From contig JALQTL010000371.1 in assembly GCA_023260935.1 (NCBI GenBank), positions 1 to 34,482 of the forward strand: a stretch of 34,482 bases of DNA. The letters run 5' to 3'. The notes under the pieces are model-generated. The model ran no database searches. It was not told where the DNA came from and worked only from the letters and a program-made list of their open reading frames with translations. A program made the translations under genes and the position numbers. This document shows positions 23,572 through 31,865 of this stretch, in pieces. Each line of letters starts with the position of its first letter. Position 1 is the stretch's first letter. The DNA comes from Paracoccaceae bacterium (GTDB taxonomy: Bacteria > Pseudomonadota > Alphaproteobacteria > Rhodobacterales > Rhodobacteraceae).

Positions 23572-24891
23572 TCAGGCCTTCACCACCTTGTCCATCGGCA
23601 GGCCAAGCCGGCCAAAGACATTGCGTGTGTCGATGATCAGCGCCGCATGGCTGGCCATGGCCGCATAATCCAGACCGTCATGATCGGTTGAAATCAGCAC
23701 CGCTTCAAAGCCTTGCAGGCTGGCCGCATCCAGCGGCACCGACCGGCGCCCCATCAGCGCACCATAGGCGCGGGTGCGGGGGATCTGGGGAACGAAGGGA
23801 TCGTGATAATCCGCCCGGCCACCCCGTTCCTCGATCAGTTCGATCAGGCGCAGCGACGGGCTTTCACGAATATCGGGCACGTTCTTCTTGTAGGCCAGCC
23901 CCACGACCAGCACCCGTGACCTGCTGAGCGCGCGGCCAAGGCGCCTGTCCAGTGCCTCGGCCAGACGGTTGACCACATGGCGCGGCATGGCGGAATTGAT
24001 CTCTCCCGCCAGTTCGATGAAGCGCGTGGTCAGATCGTATTCGCGCGATTTCCACGTCAGGTAAAAGGGATCGATCGGGATGCAGTGCCCGCCCAGCCCG
24101 GGCCCGGGATAGAAGGGCATATAGCCAAAGGGCTTGGTCTTGGCGGCTTCGATCACTTCCCAGATATCAATGCCCATGGCGTCGTAGATCACCTTCAACT
24201 CGTTCACCAGAGCGATGTTGACGGCGCGAAAGACGTTTTCGGTGATCTTCACCGCCTCGGCCGTGGCGGGGGTGGAAACCGGCACCACACGCGCCACCAC
24301 GGCGCTGTAGAACGCCTCGATCAGGGCCGTGGCGCGTGGGCCGTCACCGGCCACCACCTTGGGGATGCTGGCGGTATCGAAAGCGCGGTTGCCGGGGTCT
24401 TCCCGTTCGGGCGAAAAGCCAAGGAAGAAATCCTGCCCCGACCGCAACCCGCCGCGTTCCAGCACCGCCTTTACCGGCCCATCGGTCGTGCCGGGATAGG
24501 TGGTGCTTTCCAGCACGATCACCTGATCGGGGCGCAGAGTGGCGGCAATGTCTTCGCAGGTGCGCAGAACGAAGGAAAGGTCAGGCTCTCGATGCCGGGT
24601 CAGCGGCGTGGGCACGCAGATCACGATCACATCGCATTGGCCCAGACGGGCAAAATCCCCGGTTGCCGCGAACCGGCCCGCCGCAACCTCTGCGGCCAGA
24701 GCGGGCTGTGGCACAGCCTCGATATAACTTTCGCGCGCATCGATCGCGGTGATCTTGGCCGGGTCGGTATCAAACCCCAGAACGGTGAACCCCGCCCGCG
24801 CCGAGGCCACGGCAAGCGGCAAGCCAACATAGCCCAGCCCGATGACGCCCACTTGTGCGCGCCGCGCGGTGATCTTTTCCAGAAGTGTCAT
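23572..24891 (-). CDS. Nucleotide-sugar dehydrogenase (UDP-GlcNAc/UDP-Glc type, WbpA-like)
   Basis: The 439-residue product (from the ATG at 24891; the track extends 19 codons more) has an N-terminal NAD-binding Rossmann fold (VGVIGLGYVGLPLA) and the catalytic cysteine C270 in GPGLGGHCIPIDP. The LGFSPEREDPGN and FRAVNIALVNELK segments are characteristic of the UDP-glucose/GDP-mannose dehydrogenase family. These enzymes oxidise a hexose C6 twice, using NAD, to the uronic acid. The WbpA-like motif NFVYMPFYPGPGLGGHC-type region (here FGYMPFYPGPGLGGHC) suggests UDP-N-acetylhexosamine more than UDP-glucose, but this is not certain. It heads a leftward operon and is divergent from the glycosyltransferase gene, so it probably supplies uronic acid precursors for the cell-surface polysaccharide built by this locus. 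Confidence 0.9.
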   Translation of the reverse strand: MTLLEKITARRAQVGVIGLGYVGLPLAVASARAGFTVLGFDTDPAKITAIDARESYIEAVPQPALAAEVAAGRFAATGDFARLGQCDVIVICVPTPLTRHREPDLSFVLRTCEDIAATLRPDQVIVLESTTYPGTTDGPVKAVLERGGLRSGQDFFLGFSPEREDPGNRAFDTASIPKVVAGDGPRATALIEAFYSAVVARVVPVSTPATAEAVKITENVFRAVNIALVNELKVIYDAMGIDIWEVIEAAKTKPFGYMPFYPGPGLGGHCIPIDPFYLTWKSREYDLTTRFIELAGEINSAMPRHVVNRLAEALDRRLGRALSRSRVLVVGLAYKKNVPDIRESPSLRLIELIEERGGRADYHDPFVPQIPRTRAYGALMGRRSVPLDAASLQGFEAVLISTDHDGLDYAAMASHAALIIDTRNVFGRLGLPMDKVVKA

Positions 24892-24919
24892 GCCTTGCCC
24901 AGCGCTGCCTCGTGCTGTG

Positions 24920-24948
24920 ACATGGGGCGCACCGACAAGGCCTGTCAA
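24920..24948 (-). promoter_or_regulatory. Predicted promoter of the leftward glycan operon
   Basis: On the minus strand a perfect TTGACA -35 box (24948-24943) is followed after 17 bp by CCATGT (24925-24920), a poor -10. It is placed about 30 bases upstream of the dehydrogenase ATG. Confidence 0.3.
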
Positions 24949-24996
24949 GCGACGCGCCCGCGTTTCAGCCTTTCGTGAACAGGGTCAAGGCTGCGG

Positions 24997-25025
24997 TTGG
25001 TTCGGCCTTGGCTATGGGCTAGGCT
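24997..25025 (+). promoter_or_regulatory. Predicted promoter of the rightward glycosyltransferase genes
   Basis: TTGGTT (24997-25002), a 17-bp spacer and TAGGCT (25020-25025) precede the glycosyltransferase ATG by 33 bases. The -10 hexamer and spacing are identical to the promoter at 26958, and both are followed by a TTGCC-like initial sequence. Confidence 0.45.
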
Positions 25026-25058
25026 TGCCGCACGAACCACAGACCCGGGATTGAAACC

Positions 25059-26177
25059 ATGGCGCGACCGGCGCGGCGCATCGCCTTTTACGCCCCGCTG
25101 AAGGCGCCAGATCATCCGGTGCCTTCGGGTGACAGGCTGATGGCGCGCCAGATCTGGGCGGCTCTGGAACAGGCGGGCTACCGGCCAGAACTGGCCTCGA
25201 GCCTGCGCGCCCGGATCGGCGACAGCGACGATTGGGCCGGCTGGGCCGGCCTGCAACAGACCGCAACGGCCGAGCAGGCGCGGATTGCCGCCCGATGGGG
25301 GCGCGACGGGCCGCCGGACCTTTGGTTCAGCTATCACCCCTATTACAAATCTCCCGACCTGATCGGCCCGCCCCTTGCCCGGCGCTTTGGCCTGCCCCTG
25401 ATCACCTGCGAGGCATCGTGGTCAGCCCGGCGCAACGTCGGCATCTGGGCCCAGATGCAGGCACTGGCGCTGGATGCCGTTTGCGCGGCGGCGCTGAACC
25501 TGTGCCTGACCACGCGCGATGCGGCGGGGCTGGCGCTGGCGGCACCACAGGCGCAGCTTTCGGCCTTTCCGCCCTTCATCGACATGACCGCCTTTACCGC
25601 CCCGCCCCGGCCCGAACCGGGCCACATCGTGACCGTGGCGATGATGCGCGCGGGCGACAAACTGGCCAGCTATCGCGCGCTGGCACAGGTGCTGGAACAG
25701 CTTCCCCCGGCGCTTGACTGGCGGCTAAGCATTGCAGGCGGCGGGCAGGCCGAGGCCGAGGTTCGGGCGCTTTTTGCCGGTCTGCCGGCGGGCCGGGTAG
25801 ACTGGTGCGGCGCACTGGACCGCGCCGGTGTGGCGGCGCTCTTGGCGCGCGGCATGGTCTATCTCTGGCCCGGATACGGCGAAGCCTATGGTCTGGCCTA
25901 TCTGGAAGCGCAGGCGGCGGGCCTGCCGGTTGTGGCCTTTCGCACCGCAGGTGTGCCCGAGGTGGTGGCCCCTGAAACCGGCGGCGCGCTGGTGCCCGAA
26001 GGCGATACCGGCGCCATGGCGGCAGCCGTGGCGGCCCTGCTGGCCGACCCGGCCCGCGCCAGCCGGGAAGGGGCCGCCGCCCGGCAACAGGTGGCTGCGC
26101 GCCATTCCTTCACCGCGGCCACGGGCCGTCTGGCAACAATGATCGAATCCATCTGCACCGGCACGAGGCTTTCATGA
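25059..26177 (+). CDS. GT-B glycosyltransferase (GT4-like)
   Basis: The 372-residue protein has the two Rossmann-like halves of the GT-B fold. The C-terminal half carries the retaining-enzyme E-x7-E motif in GYGEAYGLAYLEAQAAGLP, then VVAFRTAGVPEVVAPETGG, which matches the nucleotide-sugar binding part of GT4 enzymes. The N-terminal half starts RRIAFYAPLKAPDHPVPSGDR, typical of acceptor-binding domains. No membrane segment or signal peptide is seen, so it is likely cytosolic and membrane-associated. It overlaps the next gene by ATGA. The donor and acceptor are unknown; the adjacent nucleotide-sugar dehydrogenase suggests a uronic-acid-containing glycan. Confidence 0.87.
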   Translation: MARPARRIAFYAPLKAPDHPVPSGDRLMARQIWAALEQAGYRPELASSLRARIGDSDDWAGWAGLQQTATAEQARIAARWGRDGPPDLWFSYHPYYKSPDLIGPPLARRFGLPLITCEASWSARRNVGIWAQMQALALDAVCAAALNLCLTTRDAAGLALAAPQAQLSAFPPFIDMTAFTAPPRPEPGHIVTVAMMRAGDKLASYRALAQVLEQLPPALDWRLSIAGGGQAEAEVRALFAGLPAGRVDWCGALDRAGVAALLARGMVYLWPGYGEAYGLAYLEAQAAGLPVVAFRTAGVPEVVAPETGGALVPEGDTGAMAAAVAALLADPARASREGAAARQQVAARHSFTAATGRLATMIESICTGTRLS

Positions 26178-26938
26178 CCGCACCCACCCTGCGCAAGACG
26201 CTGGATGACCTTGCCAATCGCGGGCAGCAGGCTGTTCTGTGGTGGCGCGATGACGATGCTGTGCAGCCGACGCCTGATCTGGACCGGCTGCTGGCAACCT
26301 CGGCCCGCTGGCAGGTGCCGGTCACGCTGGCGGTGATCCCCGAACCGACTGGCCCTGCATTGGCAGAGCGTCTGGCCCACAGCCCCGCGGCCAATGTGGC
26401 CGTTCACGGCTGGAATCACCGCAACCATGCCCCGGCGGGAGAGAAAAAGCAGGAACTGGGCAGCCACCGGCCGCAGGTTCAGGTGCTGGCCGAATTGGCG
26501 GCCGGTCTGGCGCGGCTGCATGCCCTGCACGGCGCGCATCTCGTGCCCGTGCTGGTGCCGCCATGGAACCGTATCGCGCCCGCGCTGCTGCCGGCGCTGG
26601 CGCGCTGTGGGTTTCAGGCGCTTTCAGTCTTTGGCCCGGCGCGGCCGGGGCCCATTCCGGCCATCAACACCCATGTCGACCTGATGGATTGGCACGGCAC
26701 AAGGGGCGGCCGGGCAACCGATGATCTGCTGGCCGAACTGGCAAAGGCCATTGCGGCTTCGGTTCAAGTGGCCACGGGGCCAGAGCCACTTGGCATCCTT
26801 TCGCATCATCTGGTGCATGATGCCCGAGCATGGCACTTTCTGGACGTGCTGTTCGATCTGACACGGGATCACCCCGGATGCCGCTGGGTCGGGCTGCCCG
26901 ATCTTTTGCCGCCGAGTGATCGCGCGCTGATACCCTGA
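26174..26938 (+). CDS. Polysaccharide deacetylase-like protein (NodB-like fold)
   Basis: The 254-residue protein keeps elements of the carbohydrate esterase 4 layout: an acidic motif (VLWWRDDDAV, D26-D28), a His motif at HGWNHRNH (H78, H82, H85), a VPPWNRI motif in place of the usual RPPxG, and a C-terminal SHHLVHD segment that can supply the catalytic His. These would bind a divalent metal and remove acetyl groups from N-acetylated sugars. There is no signal peptide, so it could act on a cytoplasmic precursor. It overlaps the glycosyltransferase gene, so the two work together. A motif-level divergence from classical NodB is visible, so the exact reaction is uncertain. Confidence 0.78.
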   Translation: MTAPTLRKTLDDLANRGQQAVLWWRDDDAVQPTPDLDRLLATSARWQVPVTLAVIPEPTGPALAERLAHSPAANVAVHGWNHRNHAPAGEKKQELGSHRPQVQVLAELAAGLARLHALHGAHLVPVLVPPWNRIAPALLPALARCGFQALSVFGPARPGPIPAINTHVDLMDWHGTRGGRATDDLLAELAKAIAASVQVATGPEPLGILSHHLVHDARAWHFLDVLFDLTRDHPGCRWVGLPDLLPPSDRALIP

Positions 26939-26957
26939 AGCGCATGGAACACAGCAA

Positions 26958-26986
26958 TAGACAGCCTTGAATCGCTGGTCTAGGCT
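26958..26986 (+). promoter_or_regulatory. Predicted promoter of the ABC transporter operon
   Basis: TAGACA (26958-26963), a 17-bp spacer and TAGGCT (26981-26986) form a good sigma70-type promoter, with the -10 identical to that at 25020. The expected start site is near 26993, only about 5 bases before the ORF-track start at 26998. Confidence 0.5.
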
Positions 26987-27010
26987 TTGCCAACAAAATG
27001 GCGAAGGGGG

Positions 27011-27028
27011 CCAGCCCCCCGGGGCTGG
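27011..27028 (+). promoter_or_regulatory. GC hairpin in the 5' leader of the ABC operon
   Basis: CCAGCCCC and GGGGCTGG form a perfect 8-bp stem with a 2-base centre, ending five bases before the ATG at 27034. It lies between the predicted promoter and the likely start codon, and could occlude ribosome entry or serve as an attenuator. The bases just upstream recur at 17932. Confidence 0.4.
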
Positions 27029-27033
27029 GCGCA

Positions 27034-28980
27034 ATGGAACCCGACGCAATGCCGACAGACGGACCGACAGCGGCAACAGATCTGCTGAGGATAGAGGATC
27101 TTCGCGTCTCGTTTCCCTTGCCGGGCGGGCAGCTTGATGCGCTGAAGGGCGTCAGCCTTCGGGTTCTGCCGGGCAAGGTAACGGCGCTTGTCGGGGAATC
27201 CGGTTCCGGCAAATCCGTTCTGGGGCAGGTGGTCATGGGGCTTCAGCCCGAAACGGCCCGCACCTCGGGGCGCATTCTCTTTACCCGGCCTGATGGCGAC
27301 GGCACCCCGCAAGACTTGCTGAAAATGCCGCGTGACGGGCGGCAGATCCGGTCCATCCGGGGCCGTCATATCGGCATGATCTTTCAGGAACCGATGACCT
27401 CGTTTTCACCGCTGCACACGGTGGGCAACCAGATTGCCGAGGTTTTGCAGATTCACGATAGCCTTTCGCCGGCCGAACAACGCGAAAAATCCGAAGCGAT
27501 GCTGTCGCTTGTGGGCTTTGCAGACCCGCGGCGGGTGTTCGACATGTATCCGTTCGAATTGTCGGGTGGCATGCGGCAACGTGCGATGATCGCCATGGCG
27601 CTGATCTGCGGCCCGTCTTTGCTGATTGCCGATGAACCGACAACTGCGCTGGATGTGACGATTCAGGCGCAGATCCTGACGCTCTTGCGCGATCTGCAAC
27701 AGCGGCTGAACATGGCGGTGCTGCTGATCACCCATGATCTGGGGGTTGTGGCGAATGTGGCCGACGAAGTGGTGGTGATCTACCGCGGCCGCATCATGGA
27801 GGCCGGACCGGTTCAGCCGATCTTCCGCAATCCCGGGCATGCCTATCTGAAGGGTCTGATGAACGCCATTCCGCACTTCGGCATGGACCGGGGCGAAAGG
27901 CTGCGACCCTTGCGCGAAATAGCGCTGGACCGCAGCCGCCTGCATGGCGCCATTGGCGCAACGGCACCCGTTGCCCCCGGTTCAACCGGGGTGCAGGTTG
28001 ACGGGGCGCCGGTGCTGCTGTCGGTACGCAATCTGCGCAAGACCTTTGAGACCCGCCAGCAGCAATGGCGCATCGGCTCAAAGGAACAGGCACAGGCGCC
28101 GGCCGTGGATGGCGTCAGCTTCGACATCCGCCGCGGCGAATGTCTGGGCCTTGTGGGCGAAAGCGGCTGCGGCAAGACCACTGTAAGCAAGATTCTGATG
28201 CGGGCCATCACGCCGGATGACGGATCTGTCGTCTTTGACGATGGTACCGGGCCGGTGGATGTGCTGAAAGCCGAAGGGGCCGCGCTGCAAAAGCTGCGCC
28301 AGCGGATCCAGATGGTGTTCCAAGACCCGGTTTCATCGCTGTCGCCGCGGATGACCGTGGGCAATATCCTTGCCGAACCGATGGAAATTCACGGCATCGG
28401 CAATGCCGAAAGCCGGCGTGCCAGCACATCCGCCCTGCTGGAGGCGATCGGGCTGGAACGCAGTGCCAGCACCCGCTATCCGCACAGCTTTTCCGGGGGG
28501 CAGCGGCAGCGTATCGGCATTGCGCGCGCCCTGACGCTGGCCCCCGGGCTGGTCATCTGCGACGAACCCGTTTCGGCGCTGGATGCTTCGGTTCAGGCGC
28601 AGATCCTGAACATGCTGAAGGATCTTCAACGCGATCTGGGGCTGACCTATCTTTTCATCTCACACAACCTTGCGGTTGTCGACTACATGGCAGACCGGGT
28701 GGCCGTGATGTGGCGCGGCCGGATCGTGGAACTTGCCCCGCGGGAACGGCTGATGCAGGCGCCCGTCCACCCCTATACAAAGGCGCTGCTGGCCGCCGTG
28801 CCCCACCCCGATCCGGCAAGGTCGCTTGATTTTGCCACTGTCGGCCGGTCCAGCAGCGAAAGCAGCGCCGAGTGGCCCCGCGCATTTCGGGCCGAAAGCG
28901 GCATGGTGCCGCTGGATCTGGGATCGGGGCATTTCGTGCTGGCCGATCCGAAGGCCGATGCGGCAGAGGTGCGGGCATGA
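27034..28980 (+). CDS. Peptide/oligopeptide ABC transporter, fused double ATPase (DppD-DppF type)
   Basis: The product carries two complete ABC ATPase domains. The first has Walker A GESGSGKSVLG, signature LSGGMRQRAMIAMAL and Walker B LLIADEPTTALD. The second has GESGCGKTTVSK, FSGGQRQRIGIARAL and LVICDEPVSALD. Both retain the D-loop and H-loop neighbourhood (LLITHDLGVV, LFISHNLAVV) and both should hydrolyse ATP. The domain order and the oligopeptide C-terminal linkers match the fused double-ATPase members of the peptide/nickel uptake family. Start choice is uncertain: 26998 is nearly at the predicted transcription start, and 27034 or 27049 are alternatives; I use 27034. The gene overlaps the binding protein gene by ATGA and begins a four-gene importer cassette. 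An importer role follows from the presence of a binding protein. Confidence 0.92.
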   Translation: MEPDAMPTDGPTAATDLLRIEDLRVSFPLPGGQLDALKGVSLRVLPGKVTALVGESGSGKSVLGQVVMGLQPETARTSGRILFTRPDGDGTPQDLLKMPRDGRQIRSIRGRHIGMIFQEPMTSFSPLHTVGNQIAEVLQIHDSLSPAEQREKSEAMLSLVGFADPRRVFDMYPFELSGGMRQRAMIAMALICGPSLLIADEPTTALDVTIQAQILTLLRDLQQRLNMAVLLITHDLGVVANVADEVVVIYRGRIMEAGPVQPIFRNPGHAYLKGLMNAIPHFGMDRGERLRPLREIALDRSRLHGAIGATAPVAPGSTGVQVDGAPVLLSVRNLRKTFETRQQQWRIGSKEQAQAPAVDGVSFDIRRGECLGLVGESGCGKTTVSKILMRAITPDDGSVVFDDGTGPVDVLKAEGAALQKLRQRIQMVFQDPVSSLSPRMTVGNILAEPMEIHGIGNAESRRASTSALLEAIGLERSASTRYPHSFSGGQRQRIGIARALTLAPGLVICDEPVSALDASVQAQILNMLKDLQRDLGLTYLFISHNLAVVDYMADRVAVMWRGRIVELAPRERLMQAPVHPYTKALLAAVPHPDPARSLDFATVGRSSSESSAEWPRAFRAESGMVPLDLGSGHFVLADPKADAAEVRA

Positions 28981-30863
28981 TCACACGGCGGCGCGCAATC
29001 GCAGGGCTGATGGGCAGCTTGGCCCTGCCCCGGATAGCCCGGGCCGAGGCACCCCAGCCGGCCGGCCAGCCCGCGCCCCTTGGCGAAATGACAGACCGGC
29101 TGCCGCTGAACCCCCGGGTGATCGACCTGCCGGGACTGGGCCGAGCCACCGGGCAACAGGGCGGCACGCTGCGCATTCTGGTGGGTGGCCAACGCGATGT
29201 GCGGCTGATTCCGATCTATAGCTATGCCCGTCTGCTGACCTATGGCCCGGATCTTCAGTTGCGCCCCGATATCCTTGCCGGCGTGGATGTGGAAGACGAT
29301 CAGATCTTCACCTTCCACCTGCGCGAAGGCCATCGCTGGTCGGACGGCACGCCGTTCACCGCCGAGGATTTCCGCTATACTTGGGAAGATGTGATTTCCC
29401 ACCCGAAACTGTACAAGAGCGGCCCGCCGCCCGAACTGGTAGCCAGCGGTCAGCCCGCCCGGTTCGAGGTGCTGGATGACCTGACCGTCCGCTACAGCTT
29501 TGTCAGCCCGATGCCGGCTTTTCTGCCAAAGCTCGCCGCGCCATTGCCGACCGTGCTGTTCATGCCCAGCGCCTATCTGAAGCAGTTTCACGCAAGCTAT
29601 GCAGATGAGGCATCGCTGACCCGGCTGGCCGAAGAGCAACGGGTGGATGACTGGCGGCGCCTGCACATCAAGATGTCGCGGTCCATCCGGCCGGAAAACC
29701 CTGACCTGCCGACGCTGGAGGCGTGGCGTCCGCGCACCGCCCCCCCGGCCGAACAGTTCGTGTTTGAACGCAACCCCTATTTCCATCGGGTTGATCAGGC
29801 AGGCACGCAACTACCCTATTTCGACCGGGTGGTGCTGAACGTCGTCTCGTCCGAAATCATTCTGGCGAAGACAGCCACCGGGGAAAGCGATCTTCAGGCT
29901 GCCGGCCTGGCCTTTCCCGATTACACCCTGTTGAAGCGGGCGGAAAAGACCCACCCGCTGCGCGTGGCCCTGTGGCGGAAATCGCAAGGGTCGGCCATGG
30001 CGCTGTTTCCGAACCTCAACTGTGTCGATCCGGTCTGGCGTGACCTGTTCCGCGATGTGCGGATGCGGCGCGCCCTGTCGGTTGCCATCAACCGCGAGGA
30101 AATCAACAAGGCGCTGTTCTTCGGCCTCGGCGTGGAAAGCGCTGATACGGTGATGCCCGATTGCCCGCTGTATCGCCCGGACTACGCCCGGGCCTGGGCG
30201 CAATATGACCCCGATCTGGCCAATGCGCTGCTGGATGAACTCGGCCTGACCGAGCGCGGGTCAGGCGGCATCCGCCGTCTGCCCGATGGCCGTCAGGCGG
30301 GGATCGTGGTGGAGACGGCGGGGGAAAGCACGCTTGAAACCGATATTCTGGAACTGATCCGCGATCACTACCGCGAGGTGGGGCTGGCGCTTTACATCCG
30401 CACCTCTCAGCGCGACGTGTTCCGCAGCCGGGTGCTGGCAGGGCTGGTGCAGCTTTCGGTTTGGCAGGGGCTGGATAACGGCGTGCCCGATGCCCACAGC
30501 TCTCCCGAAGGCTTGGTGCCCACAACCGGTGATCAGCTGCAATGGCCGCTGTGGGGCAGCTGGTATGCGTCGGGCGGGTCGGCGGGTGAAGCGCCCGACA
30601 TGCCCGAAGTGGTGGCCCTGATGGACCTGCTGAAAGCCTGGGGCGACAGCGACGATCCGCAGATGCGTGAAAGGATCTGGCACCAGATTCTTGCCCTGCG
30701 GGCCGATCAGGTGTTTTCGATCGGCACGGTCAACGGCGCCTTGCAACCGCTGGTGCGGTCTGCCCGGCTGGTCAACCTGCCCGAAGAAGCCCTTTACGGC
30801 TTTGAACCCACCAGTTTCCTGGGCGCCTATCTGCCCGATACCTTCTTTTACGCGCAGGTCTAG
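28977..30863 (+). CDS. ABC transporter substrate-binding protein, family 5, with Tat-like signal
   Basis: I start at the ATG at 28977 that overlaps the ATPase stop (ATGA), giving 628 residues; the track ORF begins 35 codons upstream in the wrong context. The N-terminus MITRRRAIAGLMGSLALPRIARA looks like a twin-arginine signal with cleavage after ARA. The mature part has the SBP_bac_5 features, including the ATGESDLQAAGLAFPDY region and the WSDGTPFTAEDFRYTWEDVIS segment (around residue 120-140) that is typical of peptide- and oligosaccharide-binding proteins of this family. It binds ligand in the periplasm and delivers it to the permeases. The ligand could be a peptide, a muropeptide or another oligomer, and context among glycan genes raises the last options. 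It is translationally coupled with the ATPase. Confidence 0.92.
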   Translation: MITRRRAIAGLMGSLALPRIARAEAPQPAGQPAPLGEMTDRLPLNPRVIDLPGLGRATGQQGGTLRILVGGQRDVRLIPIYSYARLLTYGPDLQLRPDILAGVDVEDDQIFTFHLREGHRWSDGTPFTAEDFRYTWEDVISHPKLYKSGPPPELVASGQPARFEVLDDLTVRYSFVSPMPAFLPKLAAPLPTVLFMPSAYLKQFHASYADEASLTRLAEEQRVDDWRRLHIKMSRSIRPENPDLPTLEAWRPRTAPPAEQFVFERNPYFHRVDQAGTQLPYFDRVVLNVVSSEIILAKTATGESDLQAAGLAFPDYTLLKRAEKTHPLRVALWRKSQGSAMALFPNLNCVDPVWRDLFRDVRMRRALSVAINREEINKALFFGLGVESADTVMPDCPLYRPDYARAWAQYDPDLANALLDELGLTERGSGGIRRLPDGRQAGIVVETAGESTLETDILELIRDHYREVGLALYIRTSQRDVFRSRVLAGLVQLSVWQGLDNGVPDAHSSPEGLVPTTGDQLQWPLWGSWYASGGSAGEAPDMPEVVALMDLLKAWGDSDDPQMRERIWHQILALRADQVFSIGTVNGALQPLVRSARLVNLPEEALYGFEPTSFLGAYLPDTFFYAQV

Positions 30864-30866
30864 GCG

Positions 30867-31865
30867 ATGGCGGCTTACATCCTTCGGCGCATCCTGACGA
30901 TGATCCCGACGCTTTTCCTGATATCGATTCTGGTGTTCGTGATCATCGAACTGCCGCCGGGTGACTATTTCGAAAGCTATGTCGCCGAACTGAAAGCGCT
31001 TGGCGAACAGGCCGATCTGGCTGAGATCGAGATGCTGCGTGAAAGATACGGCTTCGACCAGCCCCAATACATCCGGTATCTGCATTGGGTGGGGGGCATG
31101 TTTCATGGCGATTTCGGCTATAGCTTCGCCTATCGGCTGCCGGTCAGCGAGGTGGTGGGCGACAGGCTGTGGCTGACCTTCGTGCTGTCCTTCCTGACCA
31201 TCCTTTTCACCTGGATCGTGGCCTTCCCCATCGGCATCTATTCGGCCACGCATCAATACAGCTGGGGTGATTACGGGCTGACCTTCCTTGGCCTGATCGG
31301 CCTTGCGGTTCCCAATTTCATGCTGGCGCTTCTGATGATGTATTTCGCGAATATCTGGTTTGGCCTGTCGATCGGAAACCTGATGGACAGCACCTATCTG
31401 GATCAGCCGATGAGTTGGGCAAAGGCCCAGTCCATCCTGTCGCATATCTGGATTCCGGTGATCATCATTGGCATGGCCGGGACGGCAGGCATGGTACGGC
31501 GCCTGCGCGCAAACCTGCTGGACGAGTTGCAAAAGCAATATGTCATCACCGCCCGCGCCAAGGGGCTGGCCCCCGGCCGGGTGCTGCGCAAATACCCGCT
31601 GCGCATGGCCCTGAACTTCTTCATCGCCGACATCGGCTCGATCCTGCCGGCCATGATCTCGGGCGCCGAGGTCACGGCCATCGTGCTGTCGCTGGAAACG
31701 ACCGGGCCCATGCTGATCCGGGCCCTGCAAAGCCAGGACATGTATCTGGCCGGGTCGTTCCTGATGTTTCTGGCGGTGCTGACAGTGGTGGGGGTGCTGG
31801 TCTCTGACATCGCGCTGGCGCTGCTTGATCCGCGCATCCGGCTGGGCCGGGGGAATGCCAAATGA
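30867..31865 (+). CDS. ABC transporter permease, DppB/OppB type
   Basis: The 332-residue membrane protein begins MAAYILRRILTMIPTLFLIS, a classical N-terminal first helix of the DppB/OppB family. The extracytoplasmic loop runs to about residue 100, and about six helices are visible in all. The cytoplasmic EAA-like loop contains RARAKGLAPGRVLRKYPLRMA-like sequence near residue 225-245, which docks onto the ATPase. Together with the next gene it forms the heterodimeric translocation channel. It lies three bases after the binding protein stop and overlaps the second permease by ATGA. Confidence 0.92.
   Translation: MAAYILRRILTMIPTLFLISILVFVIIELPPGDYFESYVAELKALGEQADLAEIEMLRERYGFDQPQYIRYLHWVGGMFHGDFGYSFAYRLPVSEVVGDRLWLTFVLSFLTILFTWIVAFPIGIYSATHQYSWGDYGLTFLGLIGLAVPNFMLALLMMYFANIWFGLSIGNLMDSTYLDQPMSWAKAQSILSHIWIPVIIIGMAGTAGMVRRLRANLLDELQKQYVITARAKGLAPGRVLRKYPLRMALNFFIADIGSILPAMISGAEVTAIVLSLETTGPMLIRALQSQDMYLAGSFLMFLAVLTVVGVLVSDIALALLDPRIRLGRGNAK

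Noticed and set aside
30261-31730. Leftward 489-residue ORF
   Set aside because: It is antisense to the binding protein and permease genes, both strongly supported.
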